Positions 46,742 to 56,892 of a stretch of 64,000 nt of DNA are shown here, one piece after another. A program made the translations under genes and the position numbers. The stretch covers positions 104,709-168,708 of the forward strand of contig NZ_BMEU01000005.1 in the NCBI RefSeq assembly GCF_014637085.1, given 5' to 3'. The notes beneath the pieces were generated by a model. The model was not told where the DNA came from, made no database searches, and saw only the letters and a list, made by a program, of their open reading frames with translations. Numbering within the stretch: position 1 is the first letter of the stretch; each line of letters begins with the position of its first letter. Source of the stretch: Comamonas phosphati (lineage in GTDB: Bacteria > Pseudomonadota > Gammaproteobacteria > Burkholderiales > Burkholderiaceae_C).

Positions 46742-47872
46742 ATGAGAACCTCTCCGCAGACGGTACTCATCGTGGGCGCCACGGGAGTGGTGGGCCAGGC
46801 CTGCCTGCGCCATTTCGCCAGCCTGCCCGGCTGGAACGCGATTGGCGTAGCGCGCCGCCCCATCACCCTGCCACCCGGGGCCCACAGCCTGCAACTGGAT
46901 CTGCAGGACGAGGCCGCCTGCCGGACCGCACTGGCGGGCCGCGACGACGTCACCCATGTGCTCTACGCCGCTGTGTACGAGCAGCCCGGCGGGCTAGTGG
47001 GCGGCTGGCGCGACCAGGAGCAGATGCACATCAACCTGCAAATGCTGCGCAACGTGGTCGAGCCGCTGGACCGCCCGGGCGGCCCGCTGCGCCATGTCAC
47101 CATCATGCAGGGCGGTAAGGCCTATGGGGTGCACATCCACCCGCAGATTGCCGTGCCCGCACGCGAGCGCTGGCCGCGCGATGCGCACGAGAACTTCTAC
47201 TGGCTTCAGGAAGACTTCCTGCGCGAGCGCCAGGCAAAGGCTGGGTGGCACTTCAGCATCATGCGCCCGCGCATCGTGTTCGGCGACGCGGCTGGCAGCA
47301 ACATGAACCCCATCCCTGCGATTGGCGTCTATGCCTGGCTGCGCCACGAACAGGGCCTGTCGCTGGCCTACCCCGGCGGCCCCGCGCGCGTGAACCAGGC
47401 CATCGACGCCGACCTGATCGCCCAGGCCTGCGCCTGGGCGGCCGAGTCGCCCAATGCGCGCAACGAGACCTTCAACCTAGAGAACGGCGACGTGTTCGTT
47501 TGGCAGAACGTCTGGCCGGCCATCGCTGACGCGCTGGGCATGCCCATGGGCGAACCCGAACCGCAGTCCCTGGGCGCCACGCTACCGGCACAGCAGCAGG
47601 CCTGGGAACGCATCGTGGACAAGTACCAACTGGCGGCACCGCGCGATCTGGCCGCCTTCATCGGCCAGGGGGCGGCCTATGCCGACTTCCAGATGAACCA
47701 CGGCAAGGCGGGGCCACTGCCTCCCGTAATCATGAGCTCGGTAAAGATCCGCCAAGCGGGCTTTCACGCCTGCATCGACACCGAGGACATGTTCCGCAAA
47801 TGGTTCGGCCAGTTGCAGCAGCGCCGCCTTCTGCCCACGGTAGCTCAGGCGCGTGGGGCACAGCCTGCTTAG
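46742..47872 (+). CDS. PRISE-like SDR reductase (progesterone 5-beta-reductase/iridoid synthase-like)
   Basis: An extended short-chain dehydrogenase of 376 residues: nucleotide motif VGATGVVGQ (11-19), VARRP, THVLYAAVYEQPG and the family-specific catalytic region HENFYWLQEDFL, in which the Tyr of the usual YxxxK is kept but the Lys position is shifted. This matches PRISE/VEP1-type enone reductases, which reduce activated C=C bonds with NADPH. As third gene after a cyclase and a binding protein it probably acts on an alicyclic or unsaturated intermediate; the substrate is unknown. Confidence 0.75.
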   Translation: MRTSPQTVLIVGATGVVGQACLRHFASLPGWNAIGVARRPITLPPGAHSLQLDLQDEAACRTALAGRDDVTHVLYAAVYEQPGGLVGGWRDQEQMHINLQMLRNVVEPLDRPGGPLRHVTIMQGGKAYGVHIHPQIAVPARERWPRDAHENFYWLQEDFLRERQAKAGWHFSIMRPRIVFGDAAGSNMNPIPAIGVYAWLRHEQGLSLAYPGGPARVNQAIDADLIAQACAWAAESPNARNETFNLENGDVFVWQNVWPAIADALGMPMGEPEPQSLGATLPAQQQAWERIVDKYQLAAPRDLAAFIGQGAAYADFQMNHGKAGPLPPVIMSSVKIRQAGFHACIDTEDMFRKWFGQLQQRRLLPTVAQARGAQPA

Positions 47873-48174
47873 CAGTGATGACAGCTCTGGGTCGACATGA
47901 GCTCGTTGCGGTGCACAGAAACGGTCATTCGAGCCGAGCGGCCGGTTCCGAGAGTGGACCGGCCGTTCAGGGTAGGTGGTGCTGAACGACTGATGTTAGC
48001 GGTTGCTGTCTTTCAGGAATTAGACCGTGAATGACTCAGATCAGCCTGAAGCCGCCCACCAAACCAGCGCATTGACCGGCGCCTCCTGGCCGAACGCGGC
48101 TGGTCACAATCAGCGGACTGGCCAGCCATAACCGGCACAGGTGGCCAGGCCCACCGGAATGCGCAGTTTTCGGC
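47873..48174. other. Non-coding gap between reductase gene and mhpC
   Basis: About 300 bases between convergent genes. Nothing in it reads as a gene. It includes a GC-rich inverted segment (CGGCCGGTTC/GGACCGGCCG around 47939-47970) that could fold into a hairpin. No insertion-sequence ends or T-run terminator were recognised. Confidence 0.4.
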
Positions 48175-49035
48175 TTATCTCGCCAAGAACTCCTGCACCA
48201 TGCGATTGAAAGTGTCTGCATGTTCCCACTGAGCCCAGTGGCCGCACTGGTTGAAGATATGCATTTCTGCATTGGGAATACCCCAGATCACCCGCAGGCC
48301 GATATCCATTGGCACAAAACGATCGTCGCGCCCCCAGATCACCAAGGTCTTGGCTTTGATTTCCGACAGGCGGTGGCCGTAGTCACTGAACTGCCGGGGA
48401 TTGGCCTGCAGGCTTTTCACAAAATTCTCAAGATGGTCGCGGCGCGCAAGAATATTGGCCAGGCGCTGCTGATAAAGCTCCTCGGTCAGGCTGCTGGCAT
48501 CGTAGACAAACACATTCATCATGCGTTTGAGGTTCTCGACCGTGGGGTCGCGGTAAAGTGCCCCAATGAGCTTGATGCCCTCTGTCGGCATGGGAACAAA
48601 CTGGCTGGGGCCGCCGGTGCCGCCGCCCATCAGAATCAGCTTGTCAATGGATTGGGGGTTGGCCAATGCAAAGCCCACGGCGCTGTGCGCGCCCATCGAA
48701 TTGCCAATGATGTGCACCTTGGCGATGCCCAGCTGGTCCAGCACGGCCTTGAGGCAACGGGCATTGAGGTCCGAACGCGATCCCGTGCTCAGGATCGAAT
48801 CACTCTTGCTCCAGCCGGGACAATCCAGCAGGATGACGCGATAGCCGGCTTTCACCAGAGGCTCGATGTTCCGATGGAAGTTGGACCAGCCGCTGGCACC
48901 AGGCCCCGAGCCGTGCAGCATGACCACGGTCTGTTCACCCTGGCCCACATCGTTGTAGTGCAGCTGCAGCGGTTTTCCATCTTCGGTGATGGTGATGAAA
49001 CGGCTGCTGGACTCTTCGCTGATGATGCTCTTCAT
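48175..49035 (-). CDS. mhpC: 2-Hydroxy-6-oxonona-2,4-dienedioate hydrolase
   Basis: Alpha/beta-hydrolase C-C bond hydrolase that splits the meta-cleavage product into 2-hydroxypentadienoate and succinate (or fumarate). The 286 residues contain the oxyanion region [16 protein letters not shown], the nucleophile elbow GNSMGA, the acid in WGRDDRFVP and the catalytic His in [12 protein letters not shown] 49035 has GAGGAG upstream. It is the last gene of the mhp operon. Confidence 0.92.
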   Translation of the reverse strand: MKSIISEESSSRFITITEDGKPLQLHYNDVGQGEQTVVMLHGSGPGASGWSNFHRNIEPLVKAGYRVILLDCPGWSKSDSILSTGSRSDLNARCLKAVLDQLGIAKVHIIGNSMGAHSAVGFALANPQSIDKLILMGGGTGGPSQFVPMPTEGIKLIGALYRDPTVENLKRMMNVFVYDASSLTEELYQQRLANILARRDHLENFVKSLQANPRQFSDYGHRLSEIKAKTLVIWGRDDRFVPMDIGLRVIWGIPNAEMHIFNQCGHWAQWEHADTFNRMVQEFLAR

Positions 49036-49085
49036 TGATCTCTCCTCAGGGGCCGCGCAGCTTTGCACGCGGCTGGTTTTGGTTT

Positions 49086-50117
49086 TCAGGCGGTAGCGGC
49101 TTGGCGCGCGCGGATCAGATCCAGCGCCACGTCCACGATCATGTCTTCCTGGCCCCCGACCATGCGGCGTTTGCCCAGCTCCACCAGGATGTCCACGGCC
49201 TTGAGCCCGTATTTGGCTGCCGCCGCTTCGGAGTGGCGCAGGAACGAGCTGTAGACCCCGGCATAGCCCAAGGCCAGCGTCTCGCGGTCCACGCGTACCG
49301 GGCGGTCCTGCAACGGGCGCACGATGTCGTCGGCGGCGTCCATGAGCTTGTACAGATCCGTGCCGTGGTTCCAGCCCAGGCGCTCGGCCGCTGCAATGAA
49401 GACCTCCAGCGGCGCATTGCCCGCGCCAGCTCCCATGCCGGCCAGGCTGGCATCCACGCGGTCGCAGCCTTCCTCCACGGCAACAATGGAGTTGGCCACG
49501 CCCAGGCTCAGGTTGTGATGGGCGTGCATGCCCGTCTGGGTTTCTGGCTTCAGGGTGTCCTTGAAGGCCCTGAAACGATCGCGCACGTCGTTCATGCCCA
49601 GGGCGCCGCCAGAATCCACGACATAGCAGCAGGTCGCGCCATAGCTCTCCATGAGCTTGGCCTGTTGCGCCAGTCCTTTGGGGGTCTGCATATGGCTCAT
49701 CATCAAGAAGCCGACGGCCTCCATGCCCAGGTGCCGCGCATATTCAATATGCTGTTTTGACACATCGGCTTCGGTGCAATGTGTCGCCACACGCACCACG
49801 CGCACACCGGCTTCGTAGGCTGCCTTGAGGTCATGAACAGTGCCAATGCCCGGCAGCAGCAAGGTCGTGATCTTGGCGTGCTTGACCACGCTGGCCACGG
49901 CCTCTATCCATTCGAGGTCGGTATGCGCGCCAAAGCCATAGTTGAAGCTCGAGCCTTGCAGCCCATCGCCGTGGGCAACCTCGATCGAGTCGACCCTGGC
50001 TTCATCCAGCGCCTGGGCGATCTGCCTGGCCTGCTCCACGCTGTACTGGTGGCGGATGGCATGGCTGCCGTCGCGCAGGGTGACGTCGGAGATATAGATT
50101 TTTCTGGTTTGCCTCAT
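49086..50117 (-). CDS. mhpE: 4-Hydroxy-2-oxovalerate aldolase
   Basis: DmpG-type class II aldolase producing pyruvate and acetaldehyde; the acetaldehyde is channelled to MhpF. The 343 residues show [17 protein letters not shown] (catalytic Arg/Asp and His near the N-terminus), [27 protein letters not shown] (metal His pair) and the C-terminal communication domain ([13 protein letters not shown]). It precedes mhpC by 50 bases and follows mhpF by 14. Confidence 0.95.
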   Translation of the reverse strand: MRQTRKIYISDVTLRDGSHAIRHQYSVEQARQIAQALDEARVDSIEVAHGDGLQGSSFNYGFGAHTDLEWIEAVASVVKHAKITTLLLPGIGTVHDLKAAYEAGVRVVRVATHCTEADVSKQHIEYARHLGMEAVGFLMMSHMQTPKGLAQQAKLMESYGATCCYVVDSGGALGMNDVRDRFRAFKDTLKPETQTGMHAHHNLSLGVANSIVAVEEGCDRVDASLAGMGAGAGNAPLEVFIAAAERLGWNHGTDLYKLMDAADDIVRPLQDRPVRVDRETLALGYAGVYSSFLRHSEAAAAKYGLKAVDILVELGKRRMVGGQEDMIVDVALDLIRARQAATA

Positions 50118-50131
50118 GGTGTGTCGTCTCC

Positions 50132-51082
50132 TCAGGCGGCAAGAGCGCAAGTCGCCAGCATGCGTTCGGCCATGTGTTCTGCGGTACGCAGACCCGCGCT
50201 GGTCATGATGTCCAGGTTGCCGGCGTAAGCGGGCAGGTAATGGGCGGCGCCTTCGACTTCCAGAAAGATCGAGGTTTTCAGGCCCGTGAGCGCATCGCCC
50301 ACGCCGGGAATGCGGATCGGCGTGTCAATGCGGTCGAACTGCACCTTTTGCTTCAGGCGGTAGCCCGGCACATAGGACTGGACCGCTGCAGCCGTGCGCT
50401 CCACCGATGCGGCGATGGCGGCCTCGTCGGCCAGCGCGCTCAGGGTGTAGACCGTGTCGCGCATGATCAGGGGCGGCTCGGCCGGATTCATGATGATGAT
50501 GGCCTTGCCCTTGCTGGCTCCGCCCACCACCTCGATCGCCTTCGATGTGGTCTCCGTGAATTCGTCGATGTTGGCGCGCGTACCCGGGCCGGCGCTCTTG
50601 CTGGCAATCGAGGCAATGATTTCGCCATAGTGCACCTTGGCCACGCGGGAGACCGCCGCCACCATGGGAATGGTGGCCTGGCCGCCGCAGGTGACCATGT
50701 TCACATTCAGCGCGTCCAGATGCGACTCGCCGTTGACCACGGGAATGCAATAAGGCCCGATGGCGGCGGGGGTGAGGTCGATCATGCGGATGCCGGGCTT
50801 GAGCGAGCGCAGAAAGGCATCGTTCTTCACATGGGCGCCAGCGCTGGTGGCATCGAACACAAAGTCGATATCGGCGAACTCGGGCATGCGGGTGAGGCCT
50901 TCCACGCCCTCATGGGTGGTAGCGACCCCCATGCGGGACGCGCGCGCCAGGCCATCAGAGCCGGGATCAATGCCCACCATGGCGCCCATCTCGATGTGCT
51001 TGCCATGGCGCAGGATCTTGATCATCAGATCCGTGCCGATATTGCCGCTGCCGATGATGGCGGCCTTGAGTCTGGAAGTCAT
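50132..51082 (-). CDS. mhpF: Acetaldehyde dehydrogenase (acylating)
   Basis: Converts acetaldehyde, NAD+ and CoA to acetyl-CoA in complex with MhpE. The 316 residues have the NAD motif [14 protein letters not shown] (9-22), the active-site Cys in [15 protein letters not shown] (about residue 130) and [14 protein letters not shown]. The order mhpF-mhpE-mhpC downstream of two Bug genes matches the C. testosteroni mhp locus as I recall it. Confidence 0.95.
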   Translation of the reverse strand: MTSRLKAAIIGSGNIGTDLMIKILRHGKHIEMGAMVGIDPGSDGLARASRMGVATTHEGVEGLTRMPEFADIDFVFDATSAGAHVKNDAFLRSLKPGIRMIDLTPAAIGPYCIPVVNGESHLDALNVNMVTCGGQATIPMVAAVSRVAKVHYGEIIASIASKSAGPGTRANIDEFTETTSKAIEVVGGASKGKAIIIMNPAEPPLIMRDTVYTLSALADEAAIAASVERTAAAVQSYVPGYRLKQKVQFDRIDTPIRIPGVGDALTGLKTSIFLEVEGAAHYLPAYAGNLDIMTSAGLRTAEHMAERMLATCALAA

Positions 51083-51102
51083 GTGTCTTGTCTTCGGAAA
51101 AT

Positions 51103-52080
51103 TTATTCAATGGATGCGCCGCTGGTTTTGATCAGCGGCGCCCAGCGGTTGACTTCGCTATGGATGAACTGGGCAAACTGCTCAGGGGTTTGAGGCTTCA
51201 CCTGCATGCCCATCACTTCAAACTTCTTTTGGATTTCCTTGTCGTTAAGCGCCGCCACCAAGGCCTTGTTCAGCACCTGAACCACGGAGGCTGGCGTCTT
51301 GCTGCGCACGGCGGCACCGAACCAGACCCCGGCATCAACGCCGTCAACGCCAAGCTCCGCCAGGGTTGGAACACCCGCAAGCTGCTTTGCACGCCTGTCC
51401 GAAGCGATTGCCAGCGGGCGCAGCTTCCTGCCGTTGATCAGGGCCTCCGTCGAGCTGATCGGATCGAACATGAAGTCCACGCGATTGGTCATCACGTCCT
51501 GCAGGGCCGGCACCGAGCCCTTGTATGCGATGTGGGACATATTGCCGCCCGTCTTGGAGCGCAGCAGCTCCCCCAGCAGATGGCCGATGGAGCCCAGGCC
51601 TTGCGAAGCAAACGTGAGGCCCTCTTTCCTGCTCCTGGACAGCGCAATCAGCTCGTCCAGATTCTTGACAGGACTGTCTTGCGCCACGACCAAGACCAGG
51701 GGCGAGGTGACAAGCGCCGTCACTGCATCGAAGTCCTGGACGGGGTTGTAGTTAAATTTGCGAAACAGGTTCTGATTGATGGCAAACATGGCGGTGCCCG
51801 CCACATATACGCTGTGCCCATCGGCAGGCTGTTGCAGCACCACGCTGGCCGCAATCTGCCCGCCTCCGCCCGGCTTGTTGTCGACCACGACGGGCTTGCC
51901 GAGCTGTACGCTCATGTGCTGGCCGATCGTGCGCGCCATCACGTCGCTGATGCCGCCCGCTGCAAATGGGACCACCAGGGTAATGGCCCGATTGGGAAAG
52001 CTCTGTGCATAGCTCCCGGGCAGCAGCCCGGCCGTGCCCACCGCCAGAGTCGATTGCAAAAAAGTCCTACGCTGAAGCAT
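51103..52080 (-). CDS. Bug-family tripartite tricarboxylate receptor 5 (within mhp operon)
   Basis: Periplasmic receptor of 325 residues with a signal peptide ending about residue 26 (LLPGSYAQ). Core: [44 protein letters not shown] and [20 protein letters not shown]. It is a tandem paralogue of the next gene, which it follows by 18 bases. Both lie between mhpD and mhpF, so they probably bind 3-hydroxyphenylpropionate or cinnamate analogues. The GGIS loop differs from the usual GGGTD. Confidence 0.87.
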   Translation of the reverse strand: MLQRRTFLQSTLAVGTAGLLPGSYAQSFPNRAITLVVPFAAGGISDVMARTIGQHMSVQLGKPVVVDNKPGGGGQIAASVVLQQPADGHSVYVAGTAMFAINQNLFRKFNYNPVQDFDAVTALVTSPLVLVVAQDSPVKNLDELIALSRSRKEGLTFASQGLGSIGHLLGELLRSKTGGNMSHIAYKGSVPALQDVMTNRVDFMFDPISSTEALINGRKLRPLAIASDRRAKQLAGVPTLAELGVDGVDAGVWFGAAVRSKTPASVVQVLNKALVAALNDKEIQKKFEVMGMQVKPQTPEQFAQFIHSEVNRWAPLIKTSGASIE

Positions 52081-52098
52081 GGATGCGTCTCCCTGGCA

Positions 52099-53076
52099 TT
52101 ACTCGACGGAAGCGCCGCTGGCTTTGATCAGCGGTGCCCAGCGCGTCAGCTCCGCCTGCATGTAGTTGCCGAACTGCGCAGGGGTCGATGGAAATGGCTG
52201 CATGCCCTGATCGGCGAAGCGTTTGAGTACTTCAGGGTCTTTCATGGCCTTGGTGATCGCATCGTTGAGCCTGTCCACCACTGCCGCCGGCGTACCGGTC
52301 TTGACCACGGCGCCGAACCACACACCAGCGTTCACGCCTGGGATACCGAGCTCCGTCAACGTCGGGACCTCCGGCAGTTGTGGCGAACGCTTGTCAGCGG
52401 CAATAGCCAGCGGCTTGAGCTTTTTCCCGGAGATCAGCGGTGCGGTGGTAATCACGGGATCGAACATGAAGTCCACCTGACCGCCCATCACATCTTGCAA
52501 AGCAGGAGCCGAGCCTTTGTAGGACACGTGGTTGTAGTTGCCGCCGACCTTGCCGCGGAATGTTTCGCCCAATAGATGGCCAATGGAGCCTATGCCTTGC
52601 GAGGCAAAGCTCAGTCCACCGCTACGTGTCTTGGCCTGTTGCACCAGCTCGCTGACGCTGCCCATGGGGCTGTTGGCCGGAACCACCAGCACCAGCGGAG
52701 AGGAAATCAAGGATGTCACCGGCATGAAGTCCTTGATCGGGTCGTAGGTGAAATGGCGAAACAAGGTGGGATTGATCGCAAACATTTCCGTCGCGCCGAC
52801 GTAAATCGTGTGCCCGTCGGCAGGCTGCTGGCGCACATAGGCGGCGGCAATTTGCCCTCCGCCGCCAGGGCGGTTGTCCACCACCACGGGCTTGCCCAGC
52901 TGGGCGCCCACCTTGTTGGCCAAGGCGCGCGCCACGGCATCGGTAATGCCGCCAGCAGGAAAGGGAACGACCATGGTGACGGGCCGGCTCGGAAAATTCT
53001 GGGCCACGGCCAAGGGCGCGCCAGAGGCGGCGACAGTTGCAACAGCTGCGAAGATGACAGTACGACGGTTCCACAT
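52099..53076 (-). CDS. Bug-family tripartite tricarboxylate receptor 6 (within mhp operon)
   Basis: Same length (325 residues) and layout as receptor 5, with signal peptide ending GAPLAVAQ (about residue 26). Core: [44 protein letters not shown] and HVSYKGSAPALQDVMGGQVD. The two are clearly paralogous along their whole length, indicating a tandem duplication inside the operon followed by divergence. It follows mhpD by 44 bases. Confidence 0.87.
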   Translation of the reverse strand: MWNRRTVIFAAVATVAASGAPLAVAQNFPSRPVTMVVPFPAGGITDAVARALANKVGAQLGKPVVVDNRPGGGGQIAAAYVRQQPADGHTIYVGATEMFAINPTLFRHFTYDPIKDFMPVTSLISSPLVLVVPANSPMGSVSELVQQAKTRSGGLSFASQGIGSIGHLLGETFRGKVGGNYNHVSYKGSAPALQDVMGGQVDFMFDPVITTAPLISGKKLKPLAIAADKRSPQLPEVPTLTELGIPGVNAGVWFGAVVKTGTPAAVVDRLNDAITKAMKDPEVLKRFADQGMQPFPSTPAQFGNYMQAELTRWAPLIKASGASVE

Positions 53077-53120
53077 AAGCTTGTCTCCTGATTTATTGAA
53101 ATGCGATGGCGGGAAGAGAA

Positions 53121-53906
53121 CTACTGACCAAATTGCGCGCGAACGCTGCCCACTTGGCTGATCTGGGCTTCAAACCGGTCGCCGGCTTGCACCGGCACCA
53201 TGGCGCCGAGTGCACCGGTCAGCACCAGGTCGCCGGCACGCAAGGGCTGCCCCAGGGAGGCCAGCTTGCGCGCCAGCCACACAGCGGCATTCAAGGGGTG
53301 GCCCAGGCAGGCCGCACCCGAGCCTGTAGAAACCGTTTCGCCATTGCGCGTCATGACCATGTCGCACAGCTTGAGATCCAGGGCATCGAGTCGGGTGGGC
53401 ACGGCGCCCAGCACCACCAGACCGCTGGAAGCGTTGTCGGCGACGGTGTCGATGAAGCGGATATCCCAGTTCGCAATTCGACTGCCTACCACCTCGATGG
53501 CCGGCAACACATAGGCGGTCGCATGGATCACGTCGAGCAAGGTGGCGTCCGCGAGATCGAGATCGCGCTCCAGCACCAATGCCACCTCTGCCTCGACCTT
53601 TGGCTGCAAGGTGCGGGCCATGGGGATCACCTCGTCGTCGCCGTAAATCATGTCCGCGAACAAGGTGCCGAAGTCAGGCTGGTCCACACCCAGTTGTTTC
53701 TGCACAGCCAATGAGGTCAGGCCGATCTTTCGACCGACAATGCGCCGGCCCTGTGCCTGCGCCTGCCGCACATTCGCCAGTTGCACCGCATAGGCGGTGT
53801 CGCCGTCGCGGATGGAGTCGCGCAGCGGAGCCATGGGAGTGGCTGTCGCTTCCGCTTGGCGTAGGCGCTCGGCCCACTGCGTGATATTTGCGGCTTGATC
53901 CGGCAT
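53121..53906 (-). CDS. mhpD: 2-Hydroxypentadienoate (2-keto-4-pentenoate) hydratase
   Basis: FAH-superfamily metal-dependent hydratase forming 4-hydroxy-2-oxovalerate. The 261 residues contain [17 protein letters not shown], the metal-binding [32 protein letters not shown] and the C-terminal [22 protein letters not shown] 53906 was chosen over an upstream start because family members begin a short distance before the hydratase core. It follows mhpB by 17 bases. Confidence 0.93.
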   Translation of the reverse strand: MPDQAANITQWAERLRQAEATATPMAPLRDSIRDGDTAYAVQLANVRQAQAQGRRIVGRKIGLTSLAVQKQLGVDQPDFGTLFADMIYGDDEVIPMARTLQPKVEAEVALVLERDLDLADATLLDVIHATAYVLPAIEVVGSRIANWDIRFIDTVADNASSGLVVLGAVPTRLDALDLKLCDMVMTRNGETVSTGSGAACLGHPLNAAVWLARKLASLGQPLRAGDLVLTGALGAMVPVQAGDRFEAQISQVGSVRAQFGQ

Positions 53907-53923
53907 GGGAGTCTCCGTCGAAG

Positions 53924-54898
53924 TTATGGTTGGCTGTGCAGCAGCAGCAGCAAGCCGTAGCCGGCGATCAGCGCCGGAATGGGTCGATAGGCACGTACAG
54001 GGCAAGGGAGCTCGGTATCGAGCGGCAGCGCACTGCGGGCCACCAGCCAGGTCTTGGATTCATGCGCGGAATTTCCAGCCTCCTCGGCAATGGACTCTTC
54101 GCTCATCGCGCAAAGATCCCCCAGATCGCCGCAGGCCATGGCCTGCATCCATCGCAGATCCCACTGGGGGTTGAGCGGCTTCATCCAGCTCTCGCCGTTG
54201 GCCAGCGCCATCCCTGCGGCCTTGACGCGCTCGGTCTTGGCATCGCGCTCGGCCTGCGTCGGCGTGTGCTTGACGGTGATGCGTTCGCGTACCGCCAGGT
54301 CGGGATGCTCCAGCGTGGGCACGGGAGGCTCATGAGACAGGCCGCCGGAACCAATCAGCAGGGTGCGCTGCGGCAGGCCATCGAGAAAATTCCCGATGGC
54401 CTTGCCAAGCGCAAGGCAGCGCCCCAGGCGTGCAATGCCGGGTTGAGCGACGGCATTCAGGAAGATGGGAACCACCGGCGGTGTTCCAAGATCATCGCCC
54501 CATAGCAGCTGCAGTGCCTGAGAGAAACCATGATCGACCTGCATGCGCCTGGACACCGCAATATCGAAATGCGCATCCATCAGATGACGGGCCAGGTCAA
54601 TGGCCGTATCGTGCGCAACATTGAGCGCACCGGCCGGCGACAGGTAATCCCCCACGGCCGTGGCCTTGCTGCCAATACAAAACGGCGGCATCAGCTCATT
54701 GAAAAAACCGTTGTAGTGATCGGGCCCGATCAGTATGACGAGCTCGGGATCGAAGGCATGCACCGCCGCTCTCGCCTGTGCCACAGCCGCATCCAGTGCG
54801 GCCTGATCGTCACGGCCAATGGGATTGAGCCCCCATAGCGGCGAATGGGACATTCCCAGAAACGCGCGCCGGGCATGGCGGATGGAGGCCTGCATCAT
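53924..54898 (-). CDS. mhpB: 2,3-Dihydroxyphenylpropionate 1,2-dioxygenase
   Basis: Type II (LigB-fold) extradiol ring-cleavage dioxygenase. The 324 residues show [11 protein letters not shown] with an N-terminal His ligand, [38 protein letters not shown] with an active-site His and [12 protein letters not shown]. Its ATG overlaps the mhpA stop (ATGA), so hydroxylase and dioxygenase are translationally coupled. Confidence 0.94.
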   Translation of the reverse strand: MMQASIRHARRAFLGMSHSPLWGLNPIGRDDQAALDAAVAQARAAVHAFDPELVILIGPDHYNGFFNELMPPFCIGSKATAVGDYLSPAGALNVAHDTAIDLARHLMDAHFDIAVSRRMQVDHGFSQALQLLWGDDLGTPPVVPIFLNAVAQPGIARLGRCLALGKAIGNFLDGLPQRTLLIGSGGLSHEPPVPTLEHPDLAVRERITVKHTPTQAERDAKTERVKAAGMALANGESWMKPLNPQWDLRWMQAMACGDLGDLCAMSEESIAEEAGNSAHESKTWLVARSALPLDTELPCPVRAYRPIPALIAGYGLLLLLHSQP

Positions 54899-56694
54899 GC
54901 GACGGCCTCCAGGCGTTCGGGCTGCTGCACCCGCAGATCTGCATGCAGCAGGCCAGCCAGCTGGCGCGTGACGGCCGACACCTCCTGCGGCGACGCAAGC
55001 GCCGCGACGAAGCGGTCCGGACGCAAAAAGACGACGGACCGGTTTTGTGCACCGAACCAGTCCTTGATCCGCCCCTGCGTATCGCCAATCGTCAGCACAC
55101 CTTCATGGGTGGGCGAAGCATGGTGCATCTGCACCGTAGGCATGACACGGATGAAACGGGCACCGAGGCCTTGCCAGAAAGCCCGTGCCGCCTCGTCCAT
55201 GCCGTAGCTTGGGTCCGTACCCCAGGCAATGACGGCGAAGTTCAGACCAATGAGGTCGTCAAGACGCAGGACCTCGCCGGCCAAGGTCTGCACGCGCGGC
55301 TGAATGAACATGCGCCCGATGGGGCTGGGCTGCGGAGCGTCCAGGCCATGGACCAGCCGCCCCAGCAACGACTCCTTTTTCTCGGCCATCAGGCCCAGCA
55401 GCCGGCTCAGCGGCGTATTGCCGGATCGGTCGAGCAGGCCCGCCAAAGGAGTCTTGCCCCCCTGGGCCTGTGTTGCGGCCTGATGCAGCACCACACCGTG
55501 CTCGTAGCGCGGCATGGGCTTGAAGCGCATTTCCGCAAAGTACTGCTTGACGGGGGGCACGGCATTCAGCGCCAGCATCACCGTATCGCGCACCTTGGCC
55601 GCGGCATGGCTCTCGGGCGCAAAAATATCTCCGGCCACTTCCGACAGGTGGATCATGCTGCGCGCATGAGCGCGGCGTTCCTGCTCATAGCTGTCCAGCA
55701 GCCCGGCCCCGGCCTGGCCTTTGGCCACCATGGCGAGCTTCCAGGCCAGGTTGCTGGCATCGCGTATGCCGCTGTTGTAGCCCTGCCCTTGCCAGACCGG
55801 CATGATGTGCGCGGCATCGCCGGCCAGCAGAACGCGGCCGACACGGAACTGATTCGCAAGACGCGCATTGTGTGTGTAGACACGCTTGCGGATGTAGTCC
55901 ACCTTGTCCGGGTCTGCCACGACCTTGCGCATGAGCTGGGCCAGGTTTTCGGGCCTGGAAAGCTCTTCCTCGGTTTCACCCGGCATGACCATGAATTCAA
56001 AGCGGCGAATACCGTGAGGCAGGGCAGCCGACACATAGGGGCGCTCCGGGTCGCAATGCATGCCGATATGGGGAGTGCCCAAGGGGTCGTTGCGCACATC
56101 GACCACAATCCATTGATTGGGTTTGGTCCGGCCCTCAAAACCAATGTTCAGGCTGCGGCGCACAAAGCTGTTGCCCCCGTCGCAGGCCACCATATACCGG
56201 GCACCCAGCGTGCGCTCCAACCCGCGGGCATCTCTGACCTGCGCGGTGACACCCGCTTCGTCCTGGTCAAACTGCAGCAACTCCTGCCCCAGCAGCACTT
56301 CGACCTTGGGAAAGCGGTCAAGGCCCGCATAGAGAATGGCATCTACCTGTGGCTGGATGAACGCATTGCGGCGCGACCAGCCGAATTCATCGGTGCGCGG
56401 CTCAATCGATGCAAAGCATTGGCCCGACGCCGTGTAAAAGCGCATCCAGTGGTCAGGAGTGATATGTGCCTGCACCTGTTCGGCAAGGCCTGCAGCCTGC
56501 ATGGCGCGCAGCGACTCGTCGTCAATGCCAATGGCTCGCGGGTAGTCGATGATCTTGTCCAGCTTCTCGATCACGAGCACGCTGATACCGGCCAGGCCCA
56601 GGGTGTTGGCCAGAGTCAGTCCAACCGGGCCCGCTCCAACAATCAGAACGTCACATTCATTTTTCTCAGTCTGTCTCTGATCTTTGGCATCCAT
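54895..56694 (-). CDS. mhpA: 3-(3-Hydroxyphenyl)propionate 2-hydroxylase
   Basis: FAD-dependent class A monooxygenase of 599 residues, first enzyme of the mhp pathway. FAD motif [18 protein letters not shown] (about 16-33), DG motif [16 protein letters not shown] and second FAD motif [22 protein letters not shown] are intact, followed by a C-terminal thioredoxin-like domain. ATG 56694 was chosen because the FAD motif lies at the usual distance and GGAG is upstream. It is first in an operon running mhpA, B, D, Bug, Bug, F, E, C and divergent from mhpR. Confidence 0.93.
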   Translation of the reverse strand: MDAKDQRQTEKNECDVLIVGAGPVGLTLANTLGLAGISVLVIEKLDKIIDYPRAIGIDDESLRAMQAAGLAEQVQAHITPDHWMRFYTASGQCFASIEPRTDEFGWSRRNAFIQPQVDAILYAGLDRFPKVEVLLGQELLQFDQDEAGVTAQVRDARGLERTLGARYMVACDGGNSFVRRSLNIGFEGRTKPNQWIVVDVRNDPLGTPHIGMHCDPERPYVSAALPHGIRRFEFMVMPGETEEELSRPENLAQLMRKVVADPDKVDYIRKRVYTHNARLANQFRVGRVLLAGDAAHIMPVWQGQGYNSGIRDASNLAWKLAMVAKGQAGAGLLDSYEQERRAHARSMIHLSEVAGDIFAPESHAAAKVRDTVMLALNAVPPVKQYFAEMRFKPMPRYEHGVVLHQAATQAQGGKTPLAGLLDRSGNTPLSRLLGLMAEKKESLLGRLVHGLDAPQPSPIGRMFIQPRVQTLAGEVLRLDDLIGLNFAVIAWGTDPSYGMDEAARAFWQGLGARFIRVMPTVQMHHASPTHEGVLTIGDTQGRIKDWFGAQNRSVVFLRPDRFVAALASPQEVSAVTRQLAGLLHADLRVQQPERLEAVA

Positions 56695-56734
56695 TCCAGT
56701 GTCTCCAGTGTCGTTCAGCGTTAATTGCTCGCTG

Positions 56735-56758
56735 CTTTGATCATTCTCAAGATCAAAG
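56735..56758. promoter_or_regulatory. Inverted repeat CTTTGATC-N8-GATCAAAG near the mhpA promoter
   Basis: Perfect 8-bp arms, 41-64 bases before the mhpA start. The inner bases also read TTGAT-CATT-CTCAA, nine of ten positions of an FNR-type box. It may be a second regulator site; its function is unknown. Confidence 0.4.
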
Positions 56759-56774
56759 TCGCCACCGGAAACTG

Positions 56775-56791
56775 CGTGCACCAGGTGCACG
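56775..56791. promoter_or_regulatory. mhpR box: MhpR operator (CGTGCACCAGGTGCACG)
   Basis: Perfect 17-bp palindrome between mhpA and mhpR. Its core GTGCACC-N-GGTGCAC is, as I recall it, the same as that of the E. coli MhpR activator site. It lies about 80 bases before the mhpA ATG, a suitable activator position, and about 100 bases before mhpR. Confidence 0.8.
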
Positions 56792-56892
56792 TAAAAGCTG
56801 GTATATACCCTTTGCTTGCAACGATGTAGGGACGTCAGAAGGTTCCAAGGTCCGGGTTGCCCGTATGCTCGGCCACCATTCCTTACCGGCCA

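Noticed and set aside
47873-48174. Transposase remnant in the gap before mhpC
   Set aside because: Some phrases look repeat-like, but no transposase motif, terminal inverted repeats or target duplication could be identified.
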